From the NCBI GenBank assembly GCA_017303335.1, contig JAFLBK010000004.1, positions 1 to 64,000 on the forward strand: a stretch of DNA of 64,000 nt, in the 5' to 3' direction. Positions 9,165 to 17,473 of the stretch are shown here, piece after piece (position 1 is the first letter of the stretch; each line of letters begins with the position of its first letter). Made by a program: the position numbers and the translations under genes. A model generated the notes under the pieces. It searched no databases. It had not been told where the DNA came from and saw only the letters and a program-made list of their open reading frames with translations. The stretch comes from Chitinophagales bacterium (lineage in GTDB: Bacteria > Bacteroidota > Bacteroidia > Chitinophagales > Chitinophagaceae).

Positions 9165-10309
9165 AAGAGGTCTTGTGGCTGGCAAGCTGGTATCCCAGCA
9201 GGGTCGACCGGTTCAACGGGGATTTCATTCAACGCCATGCGCAGGCAACGGCCCTGTACAGCGATGTGTATGTGATCTATGTGGTGAAAGATGAAAAGAG
9301 AATTGCACCTGAAGTATCGGAGATGTTCCGGAACGGGCGTTTGCAGGAGCGGGTGATCTATTATCGTTCGCTCAAAACAGGTATAAAGGTCTTCGACCGC
9401 TTCCTCTCGCACTGGACATACATGCGTACGTACAGAAAAGCGATCAGTGATTATATCCGCGAAAGGGGAAAACCCAAACAGGTTCATGTGCAGATTGCCA
9501 TGAAGGCAGGCTTGCTGGCCAGATGGATGAAACGTAAATGGGATATTCCGTACCTCGTAACAGAAAACTGGACCGGTTATTACCGGCAAAGCGTTCCTTC
9601 GGTCTACGATCTTAATCCGTATTTCTATAAACAGAACAAGCAGGTACTAGCCGGCGCATCTCGATTCCTGCCCGTTACCCGCAACCTCGGAGAAACAGTT
9701 AAGAACGATTTTATACAGATACCTTACAGCGTGATCCCCAATGTAGTGGATACCCGTCTTTTTTATTTTACGGAACACCCGGTCGCCCGGTTCCGCTTCA
9801 TTCATTTCTCGTACATGCATTACCAGAAAAACCCGGAGGGGATCATGGCGGCCGCTCTTGAGTTACGCAACCGGGGTTATGATTTTGAGTTGATCATGGC
9901 AGGCAACAGCGTGGAGAAACTGCAGCAACTGGCGGCAGAACAGGGTTTGCTGAATACGGTCGTGTTCTTCCGGAATGCGGTGCCTTACCCGCAGGTTGCG
10001 GAAGCAATGCAAAAGGCATCCGCCTTTGTTCTTTTCAGCCGTTTCGAGAACCTGCCCTGTGTGATCCTCGAAGCCTTGTGTTGCGGATTGCCGGTGATCA
10101 GCAGCCGGGTAGGGGGTATTGATGAAGTGATCGATGCATCCAACGGAATTCTTGTTGAAAGCGAAAACACCGGGCAGCTGGCCGATGCCATGCAGCAGGT
10201 AATGGACAATACGCACAACTACGATCGCCGGCAGATATCCCGTGCCGCGATGGAGAAGTTCTCGTACGAAACCGTTGGTCGCCAGATCGCCGATCAATAC
10301 ACCGAATAA
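9161..10309 (+). CDS. Glycosyltransferase family 4
   Basis: This 382-residue cytosolic GT-B enzyme opens with the nucleotide-sugar-transferase N-terminus VLWLASWYPSR, common in GT4 proteins. It carries the C-terminal E-x7-E motif in FENLPCVILEALCCGLPVI and a following SRVGGIDEVI. It probably adds one sugar from a nucleotide donor to the lipid-linked glycan. The start at 9161 overlaps the flippase stop by four bases (ATGA), so the two genes are translationally coupled. Donor and acceptor cannot be read from the sequence. Confidence 0.9.
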   Translation: MKEVLWLASWYPSRVDRFNGDFIQRHAQATALYSDVYVIYVVKDEKRIAPEVSEMFRNGRLQERVIYYRSLKTGIKVFDRFLSHWTYMRTYRKAISDYIRERGKPKQVHVQIAMKAGLLARWMKRKWDIPYLVTENWTGYYRQSVPSVYDLNPYFYKQNKQVLAGASRFLPVTRNLGETVKNDFIQIPYSVIPNVVDTRLFYFTEHPVARFRFIHFSYMHYQKNPEGIMAAALELRNRGYDFELIMAGNSVEKLQQLAAEQGLLNTVVFFRNAVPYPQVAEAMQKASAFVLFSRFENLPCVILEALCCGLPVISSRVGGIDEVIDASNGILVESENTGQLADAMQQVMDNTHNYDRRQISRAAMEKFSYETVGRQIADQYTE

Positions 10310-10318
10310 GCTGGGCCC

Positions 10319-11881
10319 TTGACCTCAAAATACAACCATATCATACTGCTGTTCCTGCTCATTGCCTGTTACCTGGCCAATGGCATCAGTTCTATTCAGC
10401 GATTGTCGATAACCGCCGATGAAGGATCGCACCTGGCATTCGGAATCAAAATGCTCAAGGGTGATCCGGCGCGTACCAATCCCGAGAAAGACAACAGCAA
10501 GATGCCCATCTCGGTATTGAACGCCCTGCCCAGGGCCATAGAGCAATACTTCCAGCCAAACCTCAGCCGGGATGATAACGGCGTGATGGATACCGTGCAC
10601 GGCAGGTATATCACCCTGTTTTTTTCGGTGCTGATCATCCTGCTTGTTTTTCAATGGAGCCGTAGTTTGTATGGAACCCATGCCGGTTTATTCTCCGCTT
10701 TTCTGTATTGCTGCTGCCCGAACAGTATCGCCAATGCGGTACTCGTTACTACCGAAACCTATTCGGCCTTCTTCCTGCTGGCAACCATGTATTTCTTTTG
10801 GCGCAGCGTCGATACCGGCAGGTCGCGTGACCTTGTTTGGTTTGCGCTTTCACTGGCTGGGGCGCAACTGGCCAAGCAATCTCTTTTCCATTTGTACGTA
10901 CTTGTTCCGGTTTGCATGCTCTTGCTGTTGCTGGTTCAAAAGCAGCGGTTGCGTTTGGGCCGATCCATGGGCCGGGTTCTTTTTGTTGCGCTGGTAAGCC
11001 TGTTGCTGATCAACGCGGGATTCATCTTCTGGCATGTGGGTAAGCCACTGGGCGAATACCATTTCATGAGCAACCTGTTTCAGCGTGTGCAGCAGGTATT
11101 GCCTGCCGGTTTGCCGATGCCTTTTTCGGAGTCATTCATAACCGGGCTCGACCAGGCCAAGTATTATGATCAGCTGGGCGGCGGTTTCGTGCAAAGTTCC
11201 TTCGCCAACGTAACGATCTTGGATAAGAGCAGCACCGGCGGAAGCTTCTGGTACTACTATTTTGTATCACTATTTTTCAAAACCCCGATCAGTTACCTTC
11301 TCATCTTCGCCTGTGCAGGCTGGCTCCTGGTCAGGAAACAAAGCCTGCGGCAATTCATGCAGCGGGAGTTCTTCCTGCTGGCGCCCGTTGTTTATTACCT
11401 GGTTGTTTTCAGTTTCCTGTACAAGACCCAATGCGGTATCCGCCATATCGTTTTCCTGTACCCGCTGCTGTTTGTTTGCAGTGGTATCGTGTACCAATAT
11501 GCGGTATCGAAGCTATCCAGGTGGTTACTTGTGGTGGCTGCTGTATGGCTGCTGCTAAGCGTGGGCACCTACTTTAATAACTACTACGCGTATACAAACG
11601 AGTTCATTACGGATAAGAAAGAGGCGTACCGCTTTGTCGGCGCTTCCAACCTTAATTTCAACCAGTCGGATTATTTCCTTCGGGATTACCTGCGTACGCA
11701 CCCGGATGTTCAGCCTGCGCCTGCGTATCCGAAGACGGGCAGGTTTGTATTATCCGTAGATCAGTACCTCGATATCTGGAATACCGGTAAATACCAATGG
11801 CTGCGCAAAAAGAAACCGATCGGCCATATTGCGCACAGTTATCTGTTGTTTGTTATTACAGATTCCGATCTGCAGCCTTAA
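10319..11881 (+). CDS. GT39-like membrane glycosyltransferase
   Basis: This 520-residue polytopic protein has the acidic motif TADEGSHLAFG in its first extracytoplasmic loop (around residue 38). It resembles dolichyl-phosphate-mannose protein mannosyltransferases and ArnT-type enzymes, with about ten membrane segments after it. Such enzymes transfer a sugar from a polyprenyl-phosphate donor on the periplasmic face. The start is TTG at 10319, ten bases after the GT4 gene. The GT2 enzyme just downstream could supply its polyprenyl-phosphate-sugar donor, a common pairing. Confidence 0.78.
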   Translation: MTSKYNHIILLFLLIACYLANGISSIQRLSITADEGSHLAFGIKMLKGDPARTNPEKDNSKMPISVLNALPRAIEQYFQPNLSRDDNGVMDTVHGRYITLFFSVLIILLVFQWSRSLYGTHAGLFSAFLYCCCPNSIANAVLVTTETYSAFFLLATMYFFWRSVDTGRSRDLVWFALSLAGAQLAKQSLFHLYVLVPVCMLLLLLVQKQRLRLGRSMGRVLFVALVSLLLINAGFIFWHVGKPLGEYHFMSNLFQRVQQVLPAGLPMPFSESFITGLDQAKYYDQLGGGFVQSSFANVTILDKSSTGGSFWYYYFVSLFFKTPISYLLIFACAGWLLVRKQSLRQFMQREFFLLAPVVYYLVVFSFLYKTQCGIRHIVFLYPLLFVCSGIVYQYAVSKLSRWLLVVAAVWLLLSVGTYFNNYYAYTNEFITDKKEAYRFVGASNLNFNQSDYFLRDYLRTHPDVQPAPAYPKTGRFVLSVDQYLDIWNTGKYQWLRKKKPIGHIAHSYLLFVITDSDLQP

Positions 11882-11890
11882 CTTTAGTCC

Positions 11891-12631
11891 ATGCTCAACG
11901 GGAAACGAATCGCGGTGGTGATGCCCGCCTACAACGCGTCGAAAACGCTGGAACAAACCTACCGGGAAATTCCGGCCGACCTGGTCGACGAGGTGATACT
12001 GGTGGATGACGCCAGTACCGATGATACGGCAGCGCTGGCCGAGTCGCTGGGTATTGTGCACGTGATCCGGCACGATTTCAACAAGGGATACGGGGCCAAT
12101 CAAAAGACCTGTTATACCCGGGCGCTTGAACTGGGCGCCGATATCATCATCATGCTGCATCCCGATTACCAGTACAATCCCAAACTGATACCGGTGATGG
12201 CTGCGCTCATCGCCGATGATGTGTACCCGGTGGTGATGGGCAGCCGTATTTTAGGCGGCGACGCGGTTCGTAACGGCATGCCTGTTTACAAATATGTGTT
12301 CAACCGCTGCCTCACTTTTTTTCAGAACCTGTTACTGGGGCAGAAATTATCGGAATACCATTCCGGTTACCGGGCTTATTCCGCCAACGCCTTGCGAAGC
12401 ATCCATTTCATGGCGAACTCCGATGATTTTGTATTCGATAACCAGGTATTGCTGCAACTCATCGAACGGCGTTATACGATCGGGGAGATATCTTGCCCGG
12501 CCCGCTATTTTCCCGAAGCTTCCTCCATTAATTTCAGCCGCAGTTGCCGCTATGGCTGGGAGATCCTCGTGAATACATGCGCCCTGGTCCTGCATCGGCT
12601 GGGATTGAAGCGATCCGGTTTATTCCGGTAG
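11891..12631 (+). CDS. Glycosyltransferase family 2 (polyprenyl-phosphate type)
   Basis: This 246-residue GT-A enzyme starts with VVMPAYNASKTL, has the nucleotide-binding acidic pair VDDAS, and HPDYQYNP at the DxD-like position. It resembles dolichol-phosphate mannose/glucose synthases but lacks obvious C-terminal membrane helices. It probably charges a polyprenyl phosphate with a sugar for the adjacent GT39-like enzyme. The start codon is nine bases after the previous stop. It is the last gene of the glycan cluster. Confidence 0.88.
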   Translation: MLNGKRIAVVMPAYNASKTLEQTYREIPADLVDEVILVDDASTDDTAALAESLGIVHVIRHDFNKGYGANQKTCYTRALELGADIIIMLHPDYQYNPKLIPVMAALIADDVYPVVMGSRILGGDAVRNGMPVYKYVFNRCLTFFQNLLLGQKLSEYHSGYRAYSANALRSIHFMANSDDFVFDNQVLLQLIERRYTIGEISCPARYFPEASSINFSRSCRYGWEILVNTCALVLHRLGLKRSGLFR

Positions 12632-12656
12632 AAATACCCCGATAGCCGCATCATTG

Positions 12657-12687
12657 TTGCGGGGGGAGTCTTCTTGCCTTATTTTCG
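12657..12687 (+). promoter_or_regulatory. Promoter of the cyclophilin gene
   Basis: TTG (12657-12659), a 20-base spacer, then TATTTTCG (12680-12687), one mismatch from TAnnTTTG. The start codon is 13 bases further on. Confidence 0.45.
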
Positions 12688-12699
12688 CGAAAAAAAATC

Positions 12700-13146
12700 A
12701 TGAGCGACATCCGGCTGACACACGGAGAGATGCATACCTCCAAAGGCGTAATGAAATTTGAGTTATACGACGACGATGCGCCGCTGGCGGCCGCCAATTT
12801 CAAAAGGCTGGCGGAACAGGGCTATTACAACGGGCTTAGCTTTCACCGGGTGATACCCGATTTTATGATACAGGGCGGATGCCCCGACGGAACCGGCGCC
12901 GGCGGACCGGGCTATACAATTCCCTGCGAACTGACCGGTACAAAACAAATGCACGACCGGGGAGTGATGTCGATGGCGCACCGCGGACGCAATACGGGCG
13001 GCTCGCAGTTCTTCATTTGCCACAACCGCAGCAATACCAAGCACCTCGACCGTAATCATACCTGCTTTGGAAAGATCACCGAAGGCCTCGAAGTGATCGA
13101 CGCCATCCGGGCGGGGGATAAGATCGAAAAGATCGTTATCGGCTGA
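12700..13146 (+). CDS. Cyclophilin-type peptidyl-prolyl isomerase
   Basis: This 148-residue cytosolic cyclophilin catalyses cis-trans isomerisation of prolyl bonds. The active-site stretch FHRVIPDFMIQGGCP is present with the catalytic Arg, followed by MSMAHRG, the SQFFICH strand and the C-terminal FGKITEG motif. No signal peptide is present, so it is the cytoplasmic type. It has its own promoter-like sequence and is separate from the upstream glycan cluster. Confidence 0.95.
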   Translation: MSDIRLTHGEMHTSKGVMKFELYDDDAPLAAANFKRLAEQGYYNGLSFHRVIPDFMIQGGCPDGTGAGGPGYTIPCELTGTKQMHDRGVMSMAHRGRNTGGSQFFICHNRSNTKHLDRNHTCFGKITEGLEVIDAIRAGDKIEKIVIG

Positions 13147-13160
13147 TCGTTCGGGTAAAT

Positions 13161-13202
13161 AAAAAATTCCCCACGCAGACCCGCGGGCCTGTGTGAGGAA
13201 TT
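13161..13202 (-). terminator. Terminator of the 34-residue membrane protein gene
   Basis: A 14-bp stem (13165-13178 with 13189-13202, one mismatch and one G-U pair) is followed, read on the minus strand, by a T-run. It lies directly after the small minus-strand gene at 13227-13331 and faces the cyclophilin gene, so it may serve both. Confidence 0.72.
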
Positions 13203-13226
13203 AATGATTCCTTCTGAATGGTTTGT

Positions 13227-13331
13227 TTACCAGGCGATGTAAGCGATCAATGCCATGATGGCGTAATAGCCGGCAATGATACCGATAGCAGCGAATGTGT
13301 CCTCTACTAAGGGAGAATAGAACTTTTTCAT
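13227..13331 (-). CDS. 34-residue single-pass membrane protein
   Basis: This short reading frame encodes 34 residues, from ATG at 13331 to TAA at 13227. It begins MKKFYSPLVEDTFAAIG, and residues 13-33 form one hydrophobic helix rich in Ile, Ala and Tyr that ends in Trp. Support for a real gene: a positively charged start followed by a membrane helix; an A/T-rich leader; and a strong terminator hairpin about 25 bases after the stop in the same orientation, which serves no other minus-strand gene. I do not recognise the family. Small proteins of this kind often act as subunits or stabilisers of membrane complexes, for example respiratory oxidases, but no partner is adjacent. Confidence 0.65.
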   Translation of the reverse strand: MKKFYSPLVEDTFAAIGIIAGYYAIMALIAYIAW

Positions 13332-13616
13332 AACCTACGATTAAAAAATTAAAAAATTTAATTGAAGGTCTTTGATAAAATACAGGATTGTGCAGTAAAG
13401 AGTTGAATCCTGGGGGAGGGCTGGTCAGAGGAATGAATCGGGTGCAAGATAACACGAAATCGCCGCTTGCGCAAGCATTTGGAAGAGTATTTAATTCCGC
13501 ATAGGTGCCGTCAAGGTATTACAAACCGGCACTGTGCACATTTTTTTCACAATGAATGAATTAGGTGGTCTCCGGGGCTGTTTTTTACTAATTTTATTGA
13601 AATTTTCTGACGAGTC

Positions 13617-14759
13617 ATGAATACTACCCTGAGGTGTCTATCCCTGGCAGCTTTCCTGTTGCTGTTTACTGTTTTTCCCTCTCCGGCACAGACCTATATC
13701 GCCAATGTTGATAAGACCAATGTTTTCGCGGGCCTGGAGGTTGGCTCAAAGGGTGTTAAAATGAGCCTGCTGGAGATTGAGCGCAACAAGCAGAACACAT
13801 CGTTTCATATCCTGAAGGATACCACCGTCAACACCGACTTCATCTCCTTCACCCAATCCTCTTACCAGGCCACCATCAATGCGCTTAACAGCCTGTATGA
13901 TGTGGCGGTAAAACAATACCGTATTCCGGCAGCCAATGTATTCACCGCCATCAGTAGCGGCGTGCATATCCAGGCCGAGAAGGAGAATAAGCTGAACTGG
14001 ATCGACCAACTGGCCAACGCCTATAAATTCAATTTCAACGAACCCGAGCGCAAAGTAACCGTGGTGGATGTGCGTGAAGAGGGCCGGCTTTCGCACCTGG
14101 GCATTGTTCCGGATTCGCGCCGTTACAATACCTTCCTGATCGATATCGGCAGCGGCAATACCAAGGGTGGTTATTTCCCGAACGGAAATACCGATGATTT
14201 CAAACTGTTCCAGCTTTCCTGGGGAACGAAGAGTGTTACCAACGCGGCAGAGAAAAAACTGGAAACCGATAACAGCCTGGAGAATTATGGCAAGCAACTC
14301 AGCCGGGTGCTTTCGGTAGCCGAGAACACGGAGATCATTTATGCCATCAATGAAAGCGGTTCATTCCCGATGAGCGATAATGTGGCATTCAGCGGCGGTA
14401 TCGCCTGGTCGATTGCCACCATCATGTATCCCGAACTCATCGATAACTCGGTGGTTCCGGTGAGTTACGAGGATGTGGTGAACTTCAGCGAGCGGCTGGC
14501 AACCAATTTCAATACACTGGCCGACTACTACCTGGCGAAAGTGCAGAACGATCCCATGTTCAACAAAGATGTGATCAATAAAGAAGTGAAGCGGGTATTC
14601 GGCGTGTTCGATCAGCGGGCGTTGATGGCCGGCACCGGTTTACTGCTGAAGATCATGCGCCAGTTCCAGAGTGTTACCGAACGAAAGAATTTTTACCTGG
14701 TGAAGAATGGCTCAGTAGGCTGGATATCCGCATTTGTCAATCAAAACTCCCCCAAATAA
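13617..14759 (+). CDS. Exported Ppx/GppA-like (actin-fold) protein
   Basis: This 380-residue protein has a clear signal peptide (LSLAAFLLLFTVFPSPAQ). The mature part resembles the sugar-kinase/actin fold of exopolyphosphatase-guanosine pentaphosphatase enzymes. FAGLEVGSKGVKMSLLEIE sits at the first phosphate loop, FLIDIGSGNTKGGYF at the second, and AFSGGIAWSIA as a third glycine-rich motif. The first-loop Asp of the family is replaced by Glu in this reading. An actin-fold phosphatase outside the cytoplasm is unusual because ATP and ppGpp are absent there, so substrate and activity are open. The next gene starts 47 bases later and probably shares the transcript. Confidence 0.68.
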   Translation: MNTTLRCLSLAAFLLLFTVFPSPAQTYIANVDKTNVFAGLEVGSKGVKMSLLEIERNKQNTSFHILKDTTVNTDFISFTQSSYQATINALNSLYDVAVKQYRIPAANVFTAISSGVHIQAEKENKLNWIDQLANAYKFNFNEPERKVTVVDVREEGRLSHLGIVPDSRRYNTFLIDIGSGNTKGGYFPNGNTDDFKLFQLSWGTKSVTNAAEKKLETDNSLENYGKQLSRVLSVAENTEIIYAINESGSFPMSDNVAFSGGIAWSIATIMYPELIDNSVVPVSYEDVVNFSERLATNFNTLADYYLAKVQNDPMFNKDVINKEVKRVFGVFDQRALMAGTGLLLKIMRQFQSVTERKNFYLVKNGSVGWISAFVNQNSPK

Positions 14760-14806
14760 ATTATTCCGATCACCGTTAAACCCCGGCCCCTCTATCAGTA
14801 GATCCG

Positions 14807-15751
14807 ATGAAAGACGCTAAATCACTCTTACTGCTGCTGGTTTCGTTCTTGCTGGTAGTGGTGTCTTTCATTCTCATCTGGACCTGGGGTTACCGGTATT
14901 ATACCAGCCGCGACGAATACAAAGTGAATGCACGGGTGGTGCTTACCGACTCGGTGGCTACCGTGAACCGCATCCGCGACTCCCTCCAGCATGTATACGA
15001 CGAAACCATCCGTAAACTGGATGCGCAACTCGATTCCTCGCTTGTTAACTCCGACTCGCTGAAATCGCAACTGGATGCCAAACTGGCCGAGTTCTTCCGG
15101 CTCAGCAGCGAGATCAGGGCCCTGCTCAACAGCCGTAACGTAGCGGCCAATTTCGGTACGGCCAAACGAAAACTGGGAGAATTGCAGAACAAGGTCGACG
15201 ACCTTCGCGACAAGAATAAACTGGTGGAAGATGAGAACAAATCACTGGGCCAGGTGCTCCAGGAGATCAATAAGCCGGTTAGGGATACCAAACCGGTAAC
15301 CATACCCGGTGCAGAGGTTAATGGAAACGGCGGCAATGATAAGGGGAATCCTGTTTTCGCCGTATTCAATGCCACCGATCTGCGGCTATCGGCACTGGCC
15401 TCGGGCACGGATGCCGAAACCGAGACTACCGCGGCCGACCAGGCGGATAAACTGGTAGGGTCATTTGTCGTGACCAATAATATCAGCCAGCTCAGCAATG
15501 TGGAGATGATGATCGTGGTTGTGCAACCCGACGGGCGTGTGCTGAAGAGTTCTGAATGGGATGCCGGGTCTTTCAATACACCCGATGGCAAGAAACTATA
15601 TTCCTACAAAGTAAACTTCAACTATGTGAAGGGCGAGCAAAAGCGCCTGAACTTCTCGATCCGGGCCGATAAGTACCAGAAAGGCAATTATACCATGCAG
15701 GTATACTACAACGGTATTATGATCGGCCGAACCTCTAAAACCCTGTCCTGA
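14807..15751 (+). CDS. Membrane-anchored coiled-coil protein
   Basis: This 314-residue protein has one N-terminal membrane helix (SLLLLLVSFLLVVVSFILIW). A coiled coil of about 120 residues follows (residues 45-165, rich in Leu, Asp, Lys and Ser heptads), then a proline/glycine linker. A C-terminal beta-rich domain (about 180-314) contains LSNVEMMIVVVQPDGRV. The topology places the coiled coil and end domain in the periplasm. It follows the exported Ppx-like gene and may form a complex with it. I do not recognise the family. Confidence 0.72.
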   Translation: MKDAKSLLLLLVSFLLVVVSFILIWTWGYRYYTSRDEYKVNARVVLTDSVATVNRIRDSLQHVYDETIRKLDAQLDSSLVNSDSLKSQLDAKLAEFFRLSSEIRALLNSRNVAANFGTAKRKLGELQNKVDDLRDKNKLVEDENKSLGQVLQEINKPVRDTKPVTIPGAEVNGNGGNDKGNPVFAVFNATDLRLSALASGTDAETETTAADQADKLVGSFVVTNNISQLSNVEMMIVVVQPDGRVLKSSEWDAGSFNTPDGKKLYSYKVNFNYVKGEQKRLNFSIRADKYQKGNYTMQVYYNGIMIGRTSKTLS

Positions 15752-15849
15752 TAGTAATCCGGGCGATTTGTGTAGAATTTACACTACACGAAAAAATGAC
15801 CTGCTGCTACAGGTGGTTTGGGGAGGAGTTCGCATTTTTGTATCCGCAA

Positions 15850-15879
15850 TTGGCCCCGTTTAAGATCCATTTACCTTTG
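15850..15879 (+). promoter_or_regulatory. Near-canonical Bacteroidota promoter
   Basis: TTG (15850-15852), exactly 19 bases, then TACCTTTG (15872-15879), a perfect TAnnTTTG. Transcription would start around 15884. The first thing downstream is a terminator hairpin at 15915, not a gene. Confidence 0.65.
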
Positions 15880-15914
15880 AAGACTCATTCGTTCAAGCAT
15901 GGGAATTCACTATG

Positions 15915-15942
15915 AAAAACCTTCGGACAGAAGGTTTTTTTA
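15915..15942 (+). terminator. Terminator hairpin in the leader before 15998
   Basis: A 10-bp perfect stem (AAAAACCTTC, loop GGACA, GAAGGTTTTT) is followed by further T. It lies about 30 bases after the predicted start of transcription and 55 bases before the next gene. It would produce either a short RNA of about 60 bases or an attenuated leader. Confidence 0.78.
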
Positions 15943-15997
15943 TTGCCACAACCTCACTACTTTTTCATCCCGCTTTAAATCTGCCTAATTTAGCAGC

Positions 15998-16471
15998 ATG
16001 AAAGCTGCTTCCGTTCACGAACTGAGATCAGCGCTTGCCGATGCACCGCATGGCGAGCTGGTGGATCTCTGTATACGATTATCCCGGTTTAAGAAAGAGA
16101 ACAAGGAACTCATTACCTATGTACTGTTCGAGTCGGTCGATGAAGAGGCCTGGATCCGGGGCATCCGCCAGGAAATGCAGGAGGCCTTCGCCGCCATGAA
16201 CCGCAGCAACGTGTATTTCATCAAAAAGAGCCTGCGTAAGATACTGCGAACAACGGGCAGGTACATCCGGTATAATGGATCTCCGGAAACGGAAGTGCGC
16301 ATCCTGCTCGACTTTTGCTCCCTGATCCGGGAAGAGGGGATACCGGTAGACGCCAACCCTGTGATACGGAATCTTTACCAGGGCCAGCTGAAAAAGATCG
16401 AAAAGACATTGGCCGGTTTGCACGAAGATCTGCAGTATGAATACCGTCGTATGTTGAAACAACTTTTGTAA
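15998..16471 (+). CDS. Conserved hypothetical cytosolic protein
   Basis: This 157-residue, predominantly alpha-helical, charged protein has no signal peptide or membrane segment. It contains motifs such as LVDLCIRLSRFKKENKELITYVLFES and a basic stretch FIKKSLRKILRTTGRY. I do not recognise a family. The start at 15998 follows TAATTTAG, a degenerate promoter-like box that would leave almost no leader; alternatively it is read through the terminator at 15915. The small two-helix protein gene starts 38 bases later. Confidence 0.72.
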   Translation: MKAASVHELRSALADAPHGELVDLCIRLSRFKKENKELITYVLFESVDEEAWIRGIRQEMQEAFAAMNRSNVYFIKKSLRKILRTTGRYIRYNGSPETEVRILLDFCSLIREEGIPVDANPVIRNLYQGQLKKIEKTLAGLHEDLQYEYRRMLKQLL

Positions 16472-16509
16472 CTTTAGGAACCACAACGTTCACACCTCAA
16501 CATACAACT

Positions 16510-16752
16510 ATGCCAAGGTCCAAAACAAGAAAACACCACCACGAACATCATACCCCGGCCAACGCAGTAAAAGCGAAGAAAAACCGGAGCCCTGTTTTAT
16601 TTATGGTCATTTTGTGCACCGTTATCGGACTGGGGATGGCCTGGTTTGCCAGCGAATCGAACCCGGTATGGCTTGCAGCCGGGGCGCTCGCAGGCGCTGC
16701 CGTCGGTTATATAGCCGGTAAACAACTCGACAAATCGTTCTCCGGTAAATAA
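16510..16752 (+). CDS. Small His-rich membrane protein
   Basis: This 80-residue protein has a basic, histidine-rich N-terminus (KTRKHHHEHH) and two membrane helices, residues about 29-45 and 52-70, the second glycine-rich (AGALAGAAVGYIAGKQLD). The glycine-zipper-like second helix suggests tight helix packing. The His cluster could bind metal, but no function is known. It is probably co-transcribed with the upstream hypothetical gene. Confidence 0.72.
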   Translation: MPRSKTRKHHHEHHTPANAVKAKKNRSPVLFMVILCTVIGLGMAWFASESNPVWLAAGALAGAAVGYIAGKQLDKSFSGK

Positions 16753-16815
16753 ACGCTCCCCGACAGGTTACGCACAGTTTCACTCCTTTTGTGGAAAGGA
16801 TGATCGTGTCCCTGC

Positions 16816-16846
16816 TTGCATTTTGGCGGGCAAAACCCTATTTTTC
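16816..16846 (+). promoter_or_regulatory. Promoter-like sequence before 16886
   Basis: TTG (16816-16818), a 20-base spacer, then TATTTTTC (16839-16846), one mismatch from the -7 consensus. It is about 40 bases upstream of the next start codon. Confidence 0.42.
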
Positions 16847-16885
16847 TGAACAGACTACGATTCATTCACCCCAAAACCAACATCT

Positions 16886-17305
16886 ATGGACATTAAAAAA
16901 TGGATCATCGGCGGTGTTACCGCGGGCGTACTTCTGTTTCTGCTTGGATGGCTTGTGTATGGTATGTTACTCATGAATTTCATGAATAACCATACCGGCG
17001 CAGCGGGCAATGTTATGCGTACGGAGCCCGATATGCTGTACCTGGTCATCGGTAACCTCGCCGCCGGGTTCATGCTGGCCTTTGTATTCATCAAGGCGAA
17101 CATTACATCCGCGGCAAGTGGTTTTATCACCGCCGGGATACTGAATTTCCTGATGGCCGTAAGTGTCGACTGCATGATCTATGCCACCACCACCACCATC
17201 AGCAAAACCGCGATGGCTACTGATGTGGCTGCATCCACGGTCATGTTTGCCATCACCGGCGCCATCACCGCGTTGGTGATGAACATGGGCAAGAAAGCCG
17301 CCTGA
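16886..17305 (+). CDS. Four-helix membrane protein of unknown function
   Basis: This 139-residue protein has four hydrophobic segments, at about residues 6-30, 50-68, 73-98 and 112-132. It begins MDIKKWIIGGVTAGVLLFLLG. Layout and length are like DUF1761-type membrane proteins, a weak resemblance I cannot confirm. It has its own promoter-like sequence and no close operon partner. Confidence 0.65.
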   Translation: MDIKKWIIGGVTAGVLLFLLGWLVYGMLLMNFMNNHTGAAGNVMRTEPDMLYLVIGNLAAGFMLAFVFIKANITSAASGFITAGILNFLMAVSVDCMIYATTTTISKTAMATDVAASTVMFAITGAITALVMNMGKKAA

Positions 17306-17473
17306 CGGCCGCTCCGCTACAGGGTACCCGCAAACTGCCTCACCGGAACAATTTTGTTGAGCAGGCAGTATATTCCTCATATGGTTAGAAAATAGGTTCA
17401 CAGGAGTTCAGCGATGGGCTCCTTTTTATTGTAGGCAGGTTTCTGATTATCTTTACCGTAAACAAAGAAAACA

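Noticed and set aside
13201..13455. 84-codon minus-strand frame over the small membrane gene
   Set aside because: It lies in another frame from the 34-residue protein and has a random composition; the shorter frame fits a membrane helix and the terminator.
15770..15789. Inverted repeat GTGTAG-N8-CTACAC after 15751
   Set aside because: The stem is short and lacks a T-run, so it cannot be called a terminator, and no regulator is linked to it.
15912..16001. 29-codon leader peptide overlapping the start of 15998
   Set aside because: The frame runs through the terminator stem and has no independent support; it is mentioned only as a possibility in the attenuator finding.
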